Assembly (NCBI GenBank): GCA_021739645.1
Contig: JAIPBL010000023.1
Span: 1 to 64,000 of the forward strand
DNA length: 64,000 bases
Direction: 5' to 3'
Source: Saprospiraceae bacterium
GTDB taxonomy: Bacteria; Bacteroidota; Bacteroidia; Chitinophagales; Saprospiraceae
The translations under genes were made by a program, and so were the position numbers. Shown in pieces: positions 34,874 through 44,226 of this stretch (position 1 is the first letter of the stretch; the number at the start of each line of letters is the position of its first letter). The notes under the pieces were generated by a model. That model searched no databases and was not told where the DNA came from. It worked only from the letters and a program-made list of their open reading frames with translations.

Positions 34874-37800
34874 ATGAAGCAAGTTTTTGTTTATACTTCG
34901 ATAATGCTATTCAGCAGTTTTATGGCAAACGTAAATGCCACAACACTGTATGTCAATTATACAGCGACTGGTTTGAATACGGGCGAAACTTGGCAAAATG
35001 CCTTTTCCAGCTTGAGCGAAGCATTGATTGCCGCAGCAACAGGAGATTCGGTATGGGTTGCCGCTGGACAATACCTGCCTTCAGGCAATCTTGGAAGAAA
35101 CAATAGCTTTATATTAAAAAATGGTGTAAAGCTATACGGTGGCTTTATCGGCACTGAAACATCAATTCTACAGAGGAACTGGACTGCGAACCAAACCATA
35201 TTGAGCGGCGATATTGGTATCTTAGGTGACAGCACGGACAATGCCTATACCATACTATACATGGAGCAGGTGGATGCCAGCACACAAGTGGATGGAATTT
35301 ACTTTCTATATGGCAACGCTGATGACCCGAATGGCGGATACGACCAGCCATCTACATGCGGAGGCGCCATCTATATCAATGGAAAAGACGGCATTGCTTA
35401 CCCCAAAATCCATAACTGTGTCTTCATGCACAACCATTCGCTTTTCAGTGGAGGGGCGGTGTACGTGAACGGCAGTGGGCTCGGTTCCGTAGCGCCCCAA
35501 TTCAACAATTGCCATTTCGAGCTAAACCATGCGGATTACGACGGTGGTGCAATATCTAGGTATGGCGGTAGTTGGGATGGGGTGGCGAACGATTTTTGGG
35601 ACTGTAAGTTTATTAAAAACATTGCGGGGCATCACGGTGGTGGCATTCATTATTTTGAGACGGAGCGGTTGGATACTATTGAGTTTGTTGGGTGTGAGTT
35701 TGTTGAGAATGAGGCAAATAATATCGGTGGTGCTGTAGGGTATTTAGGAGGTAGGGAAACGGGAACAAAATTGGTAATTGAAGATTGTAAATTTGATAAT
35801 AACCGGGGTGATGGCTTCCGCTACATAGCCTCCAATTTTTTATACATGGACTTGTTGACCGTCAGAAATTGTCACTTTCACAAAAATGATTTTTTTGCTG
35901 ATGAATTTTCTCTTGATTTTGCAACTTCAAAATATTTGTTTGGTAATAACTATTTTTTCAAGGGAGGTTTAAATTTTGGTGCATCACTGGATACTGTTGA
36001 AATCCAAAACAGTGTATTTGACCAAAGCAGATTATGGTGTTCAAGTAACCTTAATCAAATTAATATTGAAATTTGCAGTTTTGAAAACATATCTACCGCT
36101 TCTTATATTGCGGGTGCAAAATCGGTAAAAGTTTCAAATTGCATCTTTCAAGAAATTGATACAATTTTTACTCGAAAACAAAACGGTTTTCGAACAAATA
36201 TTGTAATCTCAAATTCCAATTTTGTAAACGTCTATGACAAACTATACCAAGAAACCAATCCTAATTCACCCCTTAACCACCGCTACAGTTATAAAATTTA
36301 CAATTCAGTTTTCAAGGGGAACGGCGAGTATGTACTTCCCTTTGAAGCTGACAGCTTCTACATCGAAAACTCCATCATAGATACCGCTGGATGTGAGAAC
36401 CTAACCCCACGAACCATCACCTGCGGCCCCGGCATGCTCTACAACCTCGACCCCCTCTTCCTCGACACCGCCGCCCACGACTACCGCCTGTCCCCCTGCT
36501 CCCCCGCCCGCAACGCAGGCAGCAACGCCATCGTGGACTCCCTCGGCATCCTGACGGACATCACCGGAGCGCCCCGCATCCAGGGCGGCACCGTGGACAT
36601 GGGCGCCTACGAGTCGCCAGCTTTTCAGGCCACCACAGCCACGGTACTTTCGCCAGCTTGTGGTACAGGCGGCTTGGCTTCCCTTTCGCTCGATTTGGAA
36701 CACGGTTGCCCGCCCTTCTTCCTCGACTGGGGGCAGGGGACACAGGTCGCCGACACCACGCCCGCTATCATTTCGCTGCCCGTCGGAGCCTATTCCATCA
36801 CCGTCACCGATGGCAGGATGGAGAGCGACACCATCGCCCTGCAAATCAACGCTGCGCCTGTGCCCACGGCCTCGCTGGGCGCTACGCCCGTGCAGTGCCC
36901 TTCCGGCGCTGGCCAGTCCGTTGGGGGCATCGCCACCATCGAGGCGACGGGCGGCACGGCCCCGTTCAGCTATCTTTGGTCGAGCGGGGACAGTACAGCC
37001 AACGCCACAGGACTGGCAGTGGCCACCTACACCGTCACCCTCACCGACGCAAACGGCTGCACCCTCACCGACTCCGTCATCGTCGGCACGGCGGGCAGCC
37101 TCACGCTCGGCATCAACATCCACCCCATCTCCTGCGCCGGCGACTCGGACGGCTCGGCCACCGTGCAGCCGCTCGGCGGCACCATGCCCTTCGCCTGGCA
37201 GTGGCAAAACGGGCAAACCTCACCGACACTGGACAGTTTGAGCGGTGGTTCTTTCGCCGCCACCGTCACCGATGCCCTCGGCTGCACAGGCGACATTGAT
37301 TTCACCATGACCCCGCTCACGGCGGTCTCCGTCAGCATCAACGCCATGAACCCCCTTTGCTTCGGCGGGCTGGCCACGGCCACGGCCAGCGCCTCGGGCG
37401 GCACGGGCAGCTTCCAGTACGCCTGGAGCAATGGCGCCACCACCGCCTCAACCATGCTCCCGGCGGGCCAGCACACCGTCACTGCCACGGACGCCCACGG
37501 ATGCACTGGCACGGATACCGTGAGCATCACCTCGCCCCCCGCCCTCACCGTGAACGTGACCCCTGAGCCACCCACGCTCTGCCACGGTGACTCAAACGGG
37601 GTGCTGAACGTGACAGCCAATGGTGGCACACCGCCCTACGGCTGGGGCGGCCCCCTCGAAAACCTGCCAGCGGGCAACTACGTGGTGACCATCACGGATT
37701 CCAACGCCTGCACGGCCATTGGTCAGGCCACCATTGCGGAGTACCCCGAAATCACCGTGGCGGACACCGTGGCGGATGCCAGCAACCCCACTGCCGCCGA

Positions 37801-38242
37801 CGGCGGCATCATGCTAACCTCGGTGCTGGGCGGCACGGGCAGCGGCTATACTTTCCTCTGGTCCAACGGTGCTGCTTCGCAAAACCTGACGAACGTGCCC
37901 ACGGGCGACTACACCGTGACAGTGACGGATTCGCAGGGCTGCACGGGCAGTTTCACGTTTTTTGTGGACTTCAACTCGGCGGCAGACGAGGCGGGCACCA
38001 ACCCCTTCGGGGCGGCCATCGTGCCGAACCCCTCGGGAAAGGCGGGGGCGATGCTGCTGTTGGAAAGGCCATTGGCCAACCTCACCGTCCGGATTTTCGA
38101 TGCGCAGGGCCGTCTGGTGTTTGCGGAGCAAACTAGCGCAACCGATTACCAACTGCCGAAGGGCTTGGCGGCGGGGACGTACCAGGTCGTGCTGGAATGG
38201 GAATCGAAAAGGGCGGCGCTGAAATGGGTGGTAGGGGAATGA
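34874..38242 (+). CDS. T9SS type A cargo: parallel beta-helix + SprB repeats
   Basis: 1122 residues with a signal peptide ending near 'ANVNAT'. Residues about 25-560 are a right-handed parallel beta-helix of the choice-of-anchor Q type ('TLYVNYTATGLNTGETWQNAFSS', repeated 'GGAIYINGK', 'GGAVYVNGSG', 'GGAISRYGG', closing 'SPARNAGSNAIVDSLG' and 'GTVDMGAYES'). About 590-1040 hold five SprB-like repeats of roughly 80 residues ('ATGGTAPFSYLWSSGD...YTVTLTDANGCT'). SprB in Flavobacterium is the gliding adhesin. The C-terminal 80 residues are a T9SS type A domain ('IVPNPSGKAGAMLLLE...AAGTYQVVLEW'). It is predicted to be a large surface adhesin or carbohydrate-binding protein. Base composition changes sharply: about 35600-36380 is AT-rich and 36400-38242 is GC-rich, suggesting a modular origin. 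Confidence 0.9.
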   Translation: MKQVFVYTSIMLFSSFMANVNATTLYVNYTATGLNTGETWQNAFSSLSEALIAAATGDSVWVAAGQYLPSGNLGRNNSFILKNGVKLYGGFIGTETSILQRNWTANQTILSGDIGILGDSTDNAYTILYMEQVDASTQVDGIYFLYGNADDPNGGYDQPSTCGGAIYINGKDGIAYPKIHNCVFMHNHSLFSGGAVYVNGSGLGSVAPQFNNCHFELNHADYDGGAISRYGGSWDGVANDFWDCKFIKNIAGHHGGGIHYFETERLDTIEFVGCEFVENEANNIGGAVGYLGGRETGTKLVIEDCKFDNNRGDGFRYIASNFLYMDLLTVRNCHFHKNDFFADEFSLDFATSKYLFGNNYFFKGGLNFGASLDTVEIQNSVFDQSRLWCSSNLNQINIEICSFENISTASYIAGAKSVKVSNCIFQEIDTIFTRKQNGFRTNIVISNSNFVNVYDKLYQETNPNSPLNHRYSYKIYNSVFKGNGEYVLPFEADSFYIENSIIDTAGCENLTPRTITCGPGMLYNLDPLFLDTAAHDYRLSPCSPARNAGSNAIVDSLGILTDITGAPRIQGGTVDMGAYESPAFQATTATVLSPACGTGGLASLSLDLEHGCPPFFLDWGQGTQVADTTPAIISLPVGAYSITVTDGRMESDTIALQINAAPVPTASLGATPVQCPSGAGQSVGGIATIEATGGTAPFSYLWSSGDSTANATGLAVATYTVTLTDANGCTLTDSVIVGTAGSLTLGINIHPISCAGDSDGSATVQPLGGTMPFAWQWQNGQTSPTLDSLSGGSFAATVTDALGCTGDIDFTMTPLTAVSVSINAMNPLCFGGLATATASASGGTGSFQYAWSNGATTASTMLPAGQHTVTATDAHGCTGTDTVSITSPPALTVNVTPEPPTLCHGDSNGVLNVTANGGTPPYGWGGPLENLPAGNYVVTITDSNACTAIGQATIAEYPEITVADTVADASNPTAADGGIMLTSVLGGTGSGYTFLWSNGAASQNLTNVPTGDYTVTVTDSQGCTGSFTFFVDFNSAADEAGTNPFGAAIVPNPSGKAGAMLLLERPLANLTVRIFDAQGRLVFAEQTSATDYQLPKGLAAGTYQVVLEWESKRAALKWVVGE

Positions 38243-38299
38243 ACTATTGCCGATGATGGCAATTGGCACTGCTTTTATTCTTCCTCAGATGACTATTTT

Positions 38300-38329
38300 G
38301 ATTTCAGAAATCAGACTTCAGAAATCAGG
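38300..38329 (+). repeat. Short tandem/self-complementary repeat
   Basis: TTCAGAAATCAG occurs twice (period 14) and contains the palindrome GATTTCAGAAATC. It lies in the 140-bp convergent gap between the SprB-repeat gene and the next gene and may be a remnant of the hairpin family. Confidence 0.5.
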
Positions 38330-38382
38330 TTTTTGATTTTTTTGGAGCGGGAAATAGGGTTGTGAGCTATCAGTTTACGACC

Positions 38383-39837
38383 CTACTTCTCCCCCTTAAA
38401 ACTAATCCGCACCAGCTTCAGCCGGTTGCGCCGCTCGCTGGGCACCACGAAGTCGTAAGCAGAGACTTGCACGGCATCCCGGAAGCGGAGTTGGAGGTCT
38501 TGCCGCTGGGTGCTCATCACGGCGTTGCGGTCAAAATCTCCGTTCCCACTCACCACATATTCGCTCACGGTGTTCTCGTGCTTGATTTCATCATTGAAAA
38601 CAAAGCGAAGGGCGGAGGGAGTTTTTGCCAAAAAAAACGAGGCGTAAATGGCGCTGTCATCCTGAGAATACTGCTTTTTGTGTAGAATGTCTTTCCAGTG
38701 AACGCTTCCGTCGGGGTGCATAGAAATAAGGAAAATATCGTCGTAATAGTAATCAATGACGGGCTTGAAACCAGTACGGCTGTAAATGCTGGTGCTTGTG
38801 GTACCCCGGTGAAATTCCTTGTTCAGTTCACCGATGAGGATGAACCCGCCGTCGGTCCGCATGACAATTTCCTGCACGCTGGCCTCAGGGATTCCTCGCT
38901 TTTTCACCTTTTCCTTTTCATTTAATACGGCTTCGAAATTTTCGTCAAATGGGTAAAATTTCAGCAAACTGGTGTCAGGCCTTGCCTGGTCAATGCTTAA
39001 GAAATAGAACCCCTCAGCCTTGCTGGGATTGTCGATGGAATAAAGCCCGCCTGCCTTGAGCGAGTGGTGGAGGTTGTCGTAAACGAATTTCACATCATAG
39101 GTGAGGTATTCCTGCATCGGAACGGTGCAGCGTCGGAGCAAGCTGTCCGTATCGGGTCCAAAATCCAAGACTTCCAGAACATGTTCCCGATGCCTGCCCG
39201 GGTTGTTGCCCTTGCTGAGTATGAAGTACATGTTGCCGTTGTTGTCCACGATGGTTTGGAGGAAATCCCGGTGCAATTGCAAGCCCTCCTGAACGAAGTT
39301 TTGCTCCCAAAGCAATTTCATCTGCCGCATATCAAAAGCCAGCGCATTGATTTCGTTCTGTTCCTTGATGAACCAAATCAACGCGATGTTCTTGTCTTCC
39401 GAAAACTCGACTTCAAAGGCTGGTGTAAAAAAGGGCTGCTCGTAACGCTTGATGGTAACAGAATCAACGAGGTTGGCGGCGGGGCTGTACCGATGGATTT
39501 TCAGGACGGATAGTAGTTTTTGGCGAAATTGGTAAATGAGGTTGAATCCCCCACCGTCGGCCTGTACGACACCTTCAATCAGCGGGGATCTCCGGTCAAG
39601 TTCTACGTCTTTTTCCCAACTCAAATTCATGTTTGCATCAAAACCCTGCACCTGAAACTCGGAGGTCTTGTTTTTAAAAAGCAGGACGTTGCCATTGTTG
39701 TCGCCAAAAATATCGTAGGAAGCCTCGTCCCGCAGCACTACCGACGGGGACACCGTGACGGTTTGCGCAGCAACAAAACAATGCTGCCCCAATAGAGAAG
39801 CAAGGAAACACGACAAGTAAAAGGGGAATTTTTTCAT
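38383..39837 (-). CDS. Secreted protein of unknown function, beta-propeller-like
   Basis: About 484 residues from the ATG at 39837; a TTG two codons upstream is possible. A signal peptide ends near 'CFVAAQ'. I do not recognise a family. The sequence alternates beta strands with 'DNNGNVLLFKN', 'EDKNIALIWFI', 'DNNGNMYFILSKG', 'MRTDGGFILIGEL' and 'MHPDGSVHWKDIL' segments. These recur about every 60-70 residues and suggest a six- or seven-bladed propeller. The C-terminus 'RLKLVRISFKGEK' is basic and not a T9SS domain, so a periplasmic or OM-associated place is likely. It is co-directional with murQ (153-bp gap). Function not assigned. Confidence 0.65.
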   Translation of the reverse strand: MKKFPFYLSCFLASLLGQHCFVAAQTVTVSPSVVLRDEASYDIFGDNNGNVLLFKNKTSEFQVQGFDANMNLSWEKDVELDRRSPLIEGVVQADGGGFNLIYQFRQKLLSVLKIHRYSPAANLVDSVTIKRYEQPFFTPAFEVEFSEDKNIALIWFIKEQNEINALAFDMRQMKLLWEQNFVQEGLQLHRDFLQTIVDNNGNMYFILSKGNNPGRHREHVLEVLDFGPDTDSLLRRCTVPMQEYLTYDVKFVYDNLHHSLKAGGLYSIDNPSKAEGFYFLSIDQARPDTSLLKFYPFDENFEAVLNEKEKVKKRGIPEASVQEIVMRTDGGFILIGELNKEFHRGTTSTSIYSRTGFKPVIDYYYDDIFLISMHPDGSVHWKDILHKKQYSQDDSAIYASFFLAKTPSALRFVFNDEIKHENTVSEYVVSGNGDFDRNAVMSTQRQDLQLRFRDAVQVSAYDFVVPSERRNRLKLVRISFKGEK

Positions 39838-39990
39838 AGCCAAAAAATAAGGAATTTGAGAAGCGGGCTAATTCATTGCAGGATGTTCGACGTAATGTTT
39901 TGCCAATTTACACAGTTTATTACTGAAAAATGGAAAACGAGCCGTTTGGTTCAGCGAATCGGCAGCCAAACGACCTTTTTTATTCCGCAT

Positions 39991-40809
39991 TCAAGAATTT
40001 TTTTTGGCAAAAAATGCGACTACTGCGTTTCTCACACTTCCTTCTTTGAGCAATAATTCATGGGCCACTTCGTAATCAAGGCCGGTATCCTCCGCCACCA
40101 TTTTAGTGCCCCGGTCGAGCAGCTTCACATTGGTAAGTTGCATGTCCACCATGCGGTTGTCCCTCACCCTGCCGAGTTGAATCATGAGGCCAGTGGACAC
40201 CATGTTGAGCACCAGCTTTTGGGCTGTTCCCGATTTCATGCGGGTGCTGCCCGTAACGAACTCCGGCCCAACGATGACCTCTACCGGATAATCGGCGACG
40301 GCGGCAAGCGGTGAGCCGAGGTTGCAGGTGATGCAGCCCGTGGTCACACCATTTTCTTGACAATCCGCAAGGCCGCCCACCACGTAAGGCGTTGTGCCGG
40401 AAGCGGCAATGCCAATCACAAAGTCTTGATTGTCAATATGATGCATCTTCAAATCCAGCCAAGCCTGGGTTGGGTCGTCTTCGGCATGCTCCACGGATTG
40501 GCGGATGGCTTGGTCGCCTCCGGCAATGACACCAACGACCAAGTCGGGAGGTACACCGTATGTCGGTGGAATCTCGGAGGCATCAATGACGGCGAGCCTG
40601 CCACTGGTGCCTGCCCCGATGTAAAATAGCCGCCCCCCTCCCCGCACCTTTTCGACGACGGCACTCACGAGTCGCTCAATGTCCGGCAGCACTTTTTCGA
40701 TGGCCAATGGCACGGTCTTATCCTCCTTGTTCAGGTTTTGGAGCAATTCGGCCACTGTCATTTTTTCGAGGTGGCGGTAGTTGGATGGGCTTTCCGTTAT
40801 TTTTTCCAT
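39991..40809 (-). CDS. murQ: N-acetylmuramic acid 6-phosphate etherase
   Basis: A 272-residue SIS-domain lyase of usual family length. Motifs: 'TESPSNYRHLEKMTVAELL' at the N-terminus, the SIS loop 'LFYIGAGTSGRLAVIDASEIPPTYG', 'VGVIAGGDQAIRQSVEHAEDD' and 'GIAASGTTPYV'. The family signature segment is 'GPEFVTGSTRMKSGTAQKLVLNM'. It cleaves the lactyl ether of MurNAc-6-phosphate to GlcNAc-6-phosphate and lactate in peptidoglycan recycling. The kinase and transporter genes are not adjacent. It shares a strand with the upstream threonylcarbamoyl-AMP synthase gene; a hairpin repeat lies between them. Confidence 0.96.
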   Translation of the reverse strand: MEKITESPSNYRHLEKMTVAELLQNLNKEDKTVPLAIEKVLPDIERLVSAVVEKVRGGGRLFYIGAGTSGRLAVIDASEIPPTYGVPPDLVVGVIAGGDQAIRQSVEHAEDDPTQAWLDLKMHHIDNQDFVIGIAASGTTPYVVGGLADCQENGVTTGCITCNLGSPLAAVADYPVEVIVGPEFVTGSTRMKSGTAQKLVLNMVSTGLMIQLGRVRDNRMVDMQLTNVKLLDRGTKMVAEDTGLDYEVAHELLLKEGSVRNAVVAFFAKKNS

Positions 40810-40816
40810 TGGTTAT

Positions 40817-40891
40817 TGAGTGGTTGAATTTTTCCATTGTTGAATTGTTTCCACGCTAGAACAATACAACAATTTAGCAATACAACAATTA
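40817..40891. repeat. Inverted-repeat hairpin between murQ and the synthase gene
   Basis: The left arm has GGTTGAATT and TTGTTGAATTGTT; the right arm has AACAATACAACAATT twice. The right arm reaches into the stop codon of the synthase gene and the left arm lies just upstream of the murQ ATG. Confidence 0.75.
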
Positions 40892-41458
40892 TTCTCTGAT
40901 AAAAACCAATTCCTCGCCTTCCCCGATGCGGGCAATGACGGAGGGTTCGGACATGTCTTTGTCCATTTGGCGGTATTTTACCACAAGGTCAATGCCCTCG
41001 ATGACGGCGGAGCTTATTTCACCAAAATGGCCTGGATGCGGTGCCGTGCCGATGCAGGCCGCAGTGGCGACGATGGGCTTTCCGAGTTCTTCGAGCAGTT
41101 CGAGGCAGAAGTTGTCCTTCGGAATTCGGAAGGCAATACTGCCATCGGCGGCGGCGGCATGTTCGGGCAGGTTGAGCGCCTGGTCATAAACAATGGTCAG
41201 TGGCCTGGTATGGAATTGCAGTAGCGTCTCTACCCTTGGGTGAATGAAAGCGACATGATTTTTCAACTGCTCGATGGAAGCGGCCAGCAATGTCAGGGGT
41301 TGTTCGGGCGGTAGTTCTCTGAGCTGGCGCAGCCTTGCGACAGCCCGGGGGTTGGTTGCATCGCAACCGATACCCCAGATGGTGTCGGTCGGAAAGAGGA
41401 TGAGTCCGCCGTTTTGAAGAGTGTTTACAATAGGTTCTAAAAGGTAGTTTTGAACCAT
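40889..41458 (-). CDS. L-threonylcarbamoyladenylate synthase (Sua5/YrdC/YciO family)
   Basis: About 189 residues from the ATG at 41458; an ATG ten codons upstream (41488) is also possible, but the shorter start gives the usual distance to the core. The YrdC core is clear: 'GGLILFPTDTIWGIGCDATNPRAV', 'LPPEQPLTLLAAS' (the family has K/R-rich residues here), 'RPLTIVYDQA', 'IAFRIPKDNFCLELLEELGKPIVATAA' and 'GEISSAVIEGIDLVV'. The family makes threonylcarbamoyl-AMP from threonine, bicarbonate and ATP for t6A37 tRNA modification. Some members (YciO) have lower activity, and the altered 'KxR'-type region ('RQLRELPPEQP') leaves this open. Confidence 0.85.
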   Translation of the reverse strand: MVQNYLLEPIVNTLQNGGLILFPTDTIWGIGCDATNPRAVARLRQLRELPPEQPLTLLAASIEQLKNHVAFIHPRVETLLQFHTRPLTIVYDQALNLPEHAAAADGSIAFRIPKDNFCLELLEELGKPIVATAACIGTAPHPGHFGEISSAVIEGIDLVVKYRQMDKDMSEPSVIARIGEGEELVFIRE

Positions 41459-41841
41459 GTAGGTGCCCTGGTTGGTAAAAGTTAGCATGAGTTTTAGGTG
41501 TTTTAGATGGTGCGGTTCGTTTAAAACTCATTAACAAACGACAAACCGCCACAAAGATTTTCGGGAAGTGCTTCTTGCAACACAATTCCATCTTTTTAGC
41601 CTGATTCCTGACAAACCTCCCAAAAAATCTTAGCTATCTTGCACTTTAATTTGCGCTAAGTAAAACAAGGCAGCATTAATTTGTTTCAATTTGGGCAAGT
41701 AAAAAAGAAATTCTAGCTGCTGTAACACGTTTGACCACTCATTGAATCACCCACTTTTTTTGCCAGTGGGCGCTCAAGCGCATTTTTTATTTTCATCTTC
41801 GCTTTGGCTGGCGCAATTTGCTGCGCAAAAAACCGAAAAGT

Positions 41842-44112
41842 ATGACAAAGTTAAGCACATCAATAAAAGCCCTTTTAAGTGTCATTGCGTTCTTGGCAGC
41901 AATGCTGCCATTGCAGGCTGCCCACATTGTCGGTGGCACCATCAACTACGTATGCAATGGTGCTGGCAAGTACACCTTCACGATGAAAATATACCGTGAC
42001 TGTTACGGAGGGGGAGCCGCTTTTGATTCAGATTTTGCCAACGGTGCTCCATTTGCTGGCACGGTGACGATTTACCTTGGCAGCTCCACAGTCCCTTTTG
42101 ATGTCATACAGCTCGGAACGCCAACGATTACTAATATTTTACCCACACTTAGCAACCCCTGCCTCATTGCCCCGCCCAACGTTTGCGTCGAAGAGGGCGT
42201 TTATATTTTCAACCTCGACCTACCAGTATCAACCTCCAGCTATCATGTCATTTATCAACGGTGCTGCCGCAACGGCTCAATTTCCAATATTGTACTTCCC
42301 GGTGAAACAGGCGCTACCTACTATATGGAGCTGACCGCCAAAGCACAAGAATTTTGCAATAACAGCCCGACATTCAACGATTTTCCGCCAATTGCCATTT
42401 GTACGGGTGAACCCATTGACTTCAACCATGCCGCCACTGACGTTGATGGAGATATGCTGGTGTACGAACTTTGCACACCTTACACTGGAGGGGGCAACGA
42501 CCAGATTAATGCTACCGCAGCAAATGGTGTAGCACCTGACCCTGACCTTCCACCACCTTATTCGTCAGTGACTTTTAACGGCCCTTATTCCTATACGAAC
42601 CCACTATCTGCCAACCCTCCACTGACCATAAACCAAAACACGGGGTTCTTGACAGGGGTGCCGAACGCCTCCGGGCAGTTCGTAGTCTGCGTTGCTGTGA
42701 AAGAATATCGCAACGGGGTACTACTGAGTGAAACCCGCCGAGATTTTCAGTTCAACGTGGCTTTATGCAACCCAACCGTCGTTGCCGACGTGCTGGAGAC
42801 AGACACGGTGACTTACCAAGAGCAACAATATTATGTGGTAGATGCCTGCGGTGAAAGTTCCGTTCTTTTTACCAACCAAAGCTACCAACAACAATACATC
42901 AATGACTTCCGATGGGAATTCGGCATCAATGGTACGACAGAGACTTTCACCGACTGGAATCCCACCGTTGACTTCCCAGGTGTGGGCACTTACTACGGCC
43001 TGCTCGTATTAAATCCTGGCGCTACCGCCTGCGACGACACCGCCTTTATTGAGGTCAACGTTTACCCAGGCATCACCGCCGATTTCGAATTTGACTATGA
43101 CACCTGTGTTGCCGGCCCTGTTGCCTTCACTGACCTGACTGCTGCCGGAGCCGGAGTTGGCAGCATCGATTCGTGGAACTGGGATTTTGGCGATACCAAA
43201 AAATCGCAGGTTCAGAATCCTTTTCATACCTACGAAATCCCAGGGGACTTTGAGGTAAAATTGGTCGTTAGGGACAGCAACAACTGCACTGGCGTCCGCA
43301 CCAAAACGCTGCCCTACTACCCAATCCCGCAGTTGCTCGTGGTAGCGCCCAGCGAGTTCATCGGCTGCCAGCCCGCCGAGATATTTTTCGACAACCTCTC
43401 CACGCCCGTCAATGAAAGCTATACCCTCAACTGGGACTTTGGCGATGGCGCCACTGGTAGCGATATCAGTCCAACACATGTGTACGATGATGTTGGTACA
43501 TTCACGGTTTCACTTGAAATAATCTCCCCGCTTGGTTGCCAGACCGACACTGCCTGGAACAACCTCATCACCGTGCTGCCAAGTCCGGTAGCTGATTTTT
43601 CTTATACGCCTTTCCAGTTGAGTAACTTGATACCGACCGCCCAATTCACCGATGAGTCAACAGATGCCGTAAAATGGCGCTGGACTTTTGGCACCTCAGG
43701 CATTTCCATTGACCAAAACCCAAGCCATACCTTCCCGGACACTGGCCTACAAGTGGTACAGTTGGTCGTTTATCATGTCAGTGGCTGTACGGATACTATT
43801 CAAAAGGTACTAGATGTGATTCCTGAGGTGCGCTACTTCCTGCCAAACGCATTTACCCCCAATGGCGATGGCTCCAATGATGGCTTCCGTGGCAATGGCA
43901 TGATGGAAGGCGCAAGGGACTTTACGCTCAGGATTTGGAACCGTTACGGCGAGCAGCTTTTCGAAACTAGCGACCCGTTTCAGGCTTGGAACGGTCGGAA
44001 AAACAATACAGGAGACCTCTCGCCACAGGGGGTATATGTCGTAGTGGTGACTTATACTGGCCCAAGGGGCGATAAATATACGCTTCGGGGCTACGCTACA
44101 CTGATTAAATAA
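41842..44112 (+). CDS. T9SS type B (gliding-motility C-terminal domain) protein with PKD domains
   Basis: About 756 residues from the ATG at 41842, which yields a good signal peptide ('MTKLSTSIKALLSVIAFLAA'); the TTG at 41818 is rejected. The N-terminal 300 residues are a conserved Bacteroidota module ('AHIVGGTINYVCNGAGKYTFTMKIYRDC', 'SSYHVIYQRCCRNGSISNI', 'FVVCVAVKEYRNG'). Then come PKD-like domains ('WNWDFGDTKKSQVQNPFHTY', 'LNWDFGDGATGSDISPTHVY', 'WRWTFGTSGISIDQNPSHTF'). The end is the type B sorting domain ('YFLPNAFTPNGDGSNDGFRG...LRIWNRYGEQLFETSDP...GVYVVVVTYTG'). It is predicted to be T9SS-exported and surface-attached. It is a tandem paralogue of the next gene. Confidence 0.92.
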   Translation: MTKLSTSIKALLSVIAFLAAMLPLQAAHIVGGTINYVCNGAGKYTFTMKIYRDCYGGGAAFDSDFANGAPFAGTVTIYLGSSTVPFDVIQLGTPTITNILPTLSNPCLIAPPNVCVEEGVYIFNLDLPVSTSSYHVIYQRCCRNGSISNIVLPGETGATYYMELTAKAQEFCNNSPTFNDFPPIAICTGEPIDFNHAATDVDGDMLVYELCTPYTGGGNDQINATAANGVAPDPDLPPPYSSVTFNGPYSYTNPLSANPPLTINQNTGFLTGVPNASGQFVVCVAVKEYRNGVLLSETRRDFQFNVALCNPTVVADVLETDTVTYQEQQYYVVDACGESSVLFTNQSYQQQYINDFRWEFGINGTTETFTDWNPTVDFPGVGTYYGLLVLNPGATACDDTAFIEVNVYPGITADFEFDYDTCVAGPVAFTDLTAAGAGVGSIDSWNWDFGDTKKSQVQNPFHTYEIPGDFEVKLVVRDSNNCTGVRTKTLPYYPIPQLLVVAPSEFIGCQPAEIFFDNLSTPVNESYTLNWDFGDGATGSDISPTHVYDDVGTFTVSLEIISPLGCQTDTAWNNLITVLPSPVADFSYTPFQLSNLIPTAQFTDESTDAVKWRWTFGTSGISIDQNPSHTFPDTGLQVVQLVVYHVSGCTDTIQKVLDVIPEVRYFLPNAFTPNGDGSNDGFRGNGMMEGARDFTLRIWNRYGEQLFETSDPFQAWNGRKNNTGDLSPQGVYVVVVTYTGPRGDKYTLRGYATLIK

Positions 44113-44226
44113 CGGTATTGATTACTTTTGGCTTTCCATCTTTTGGTCTTGCGAATTTCATCAAACTTCACATTTTATTTTTGATAAATATTGTGCTCCA
44201 AACGAGCGAAAAACAACCCTTTTAGT

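Noticed and set aside
36401-37216. Minus-strand frame of 271 codons
   Set aside because: Shadow of the SprB-repeat region; the plus strand encodes clear repeats and a sorting domain.
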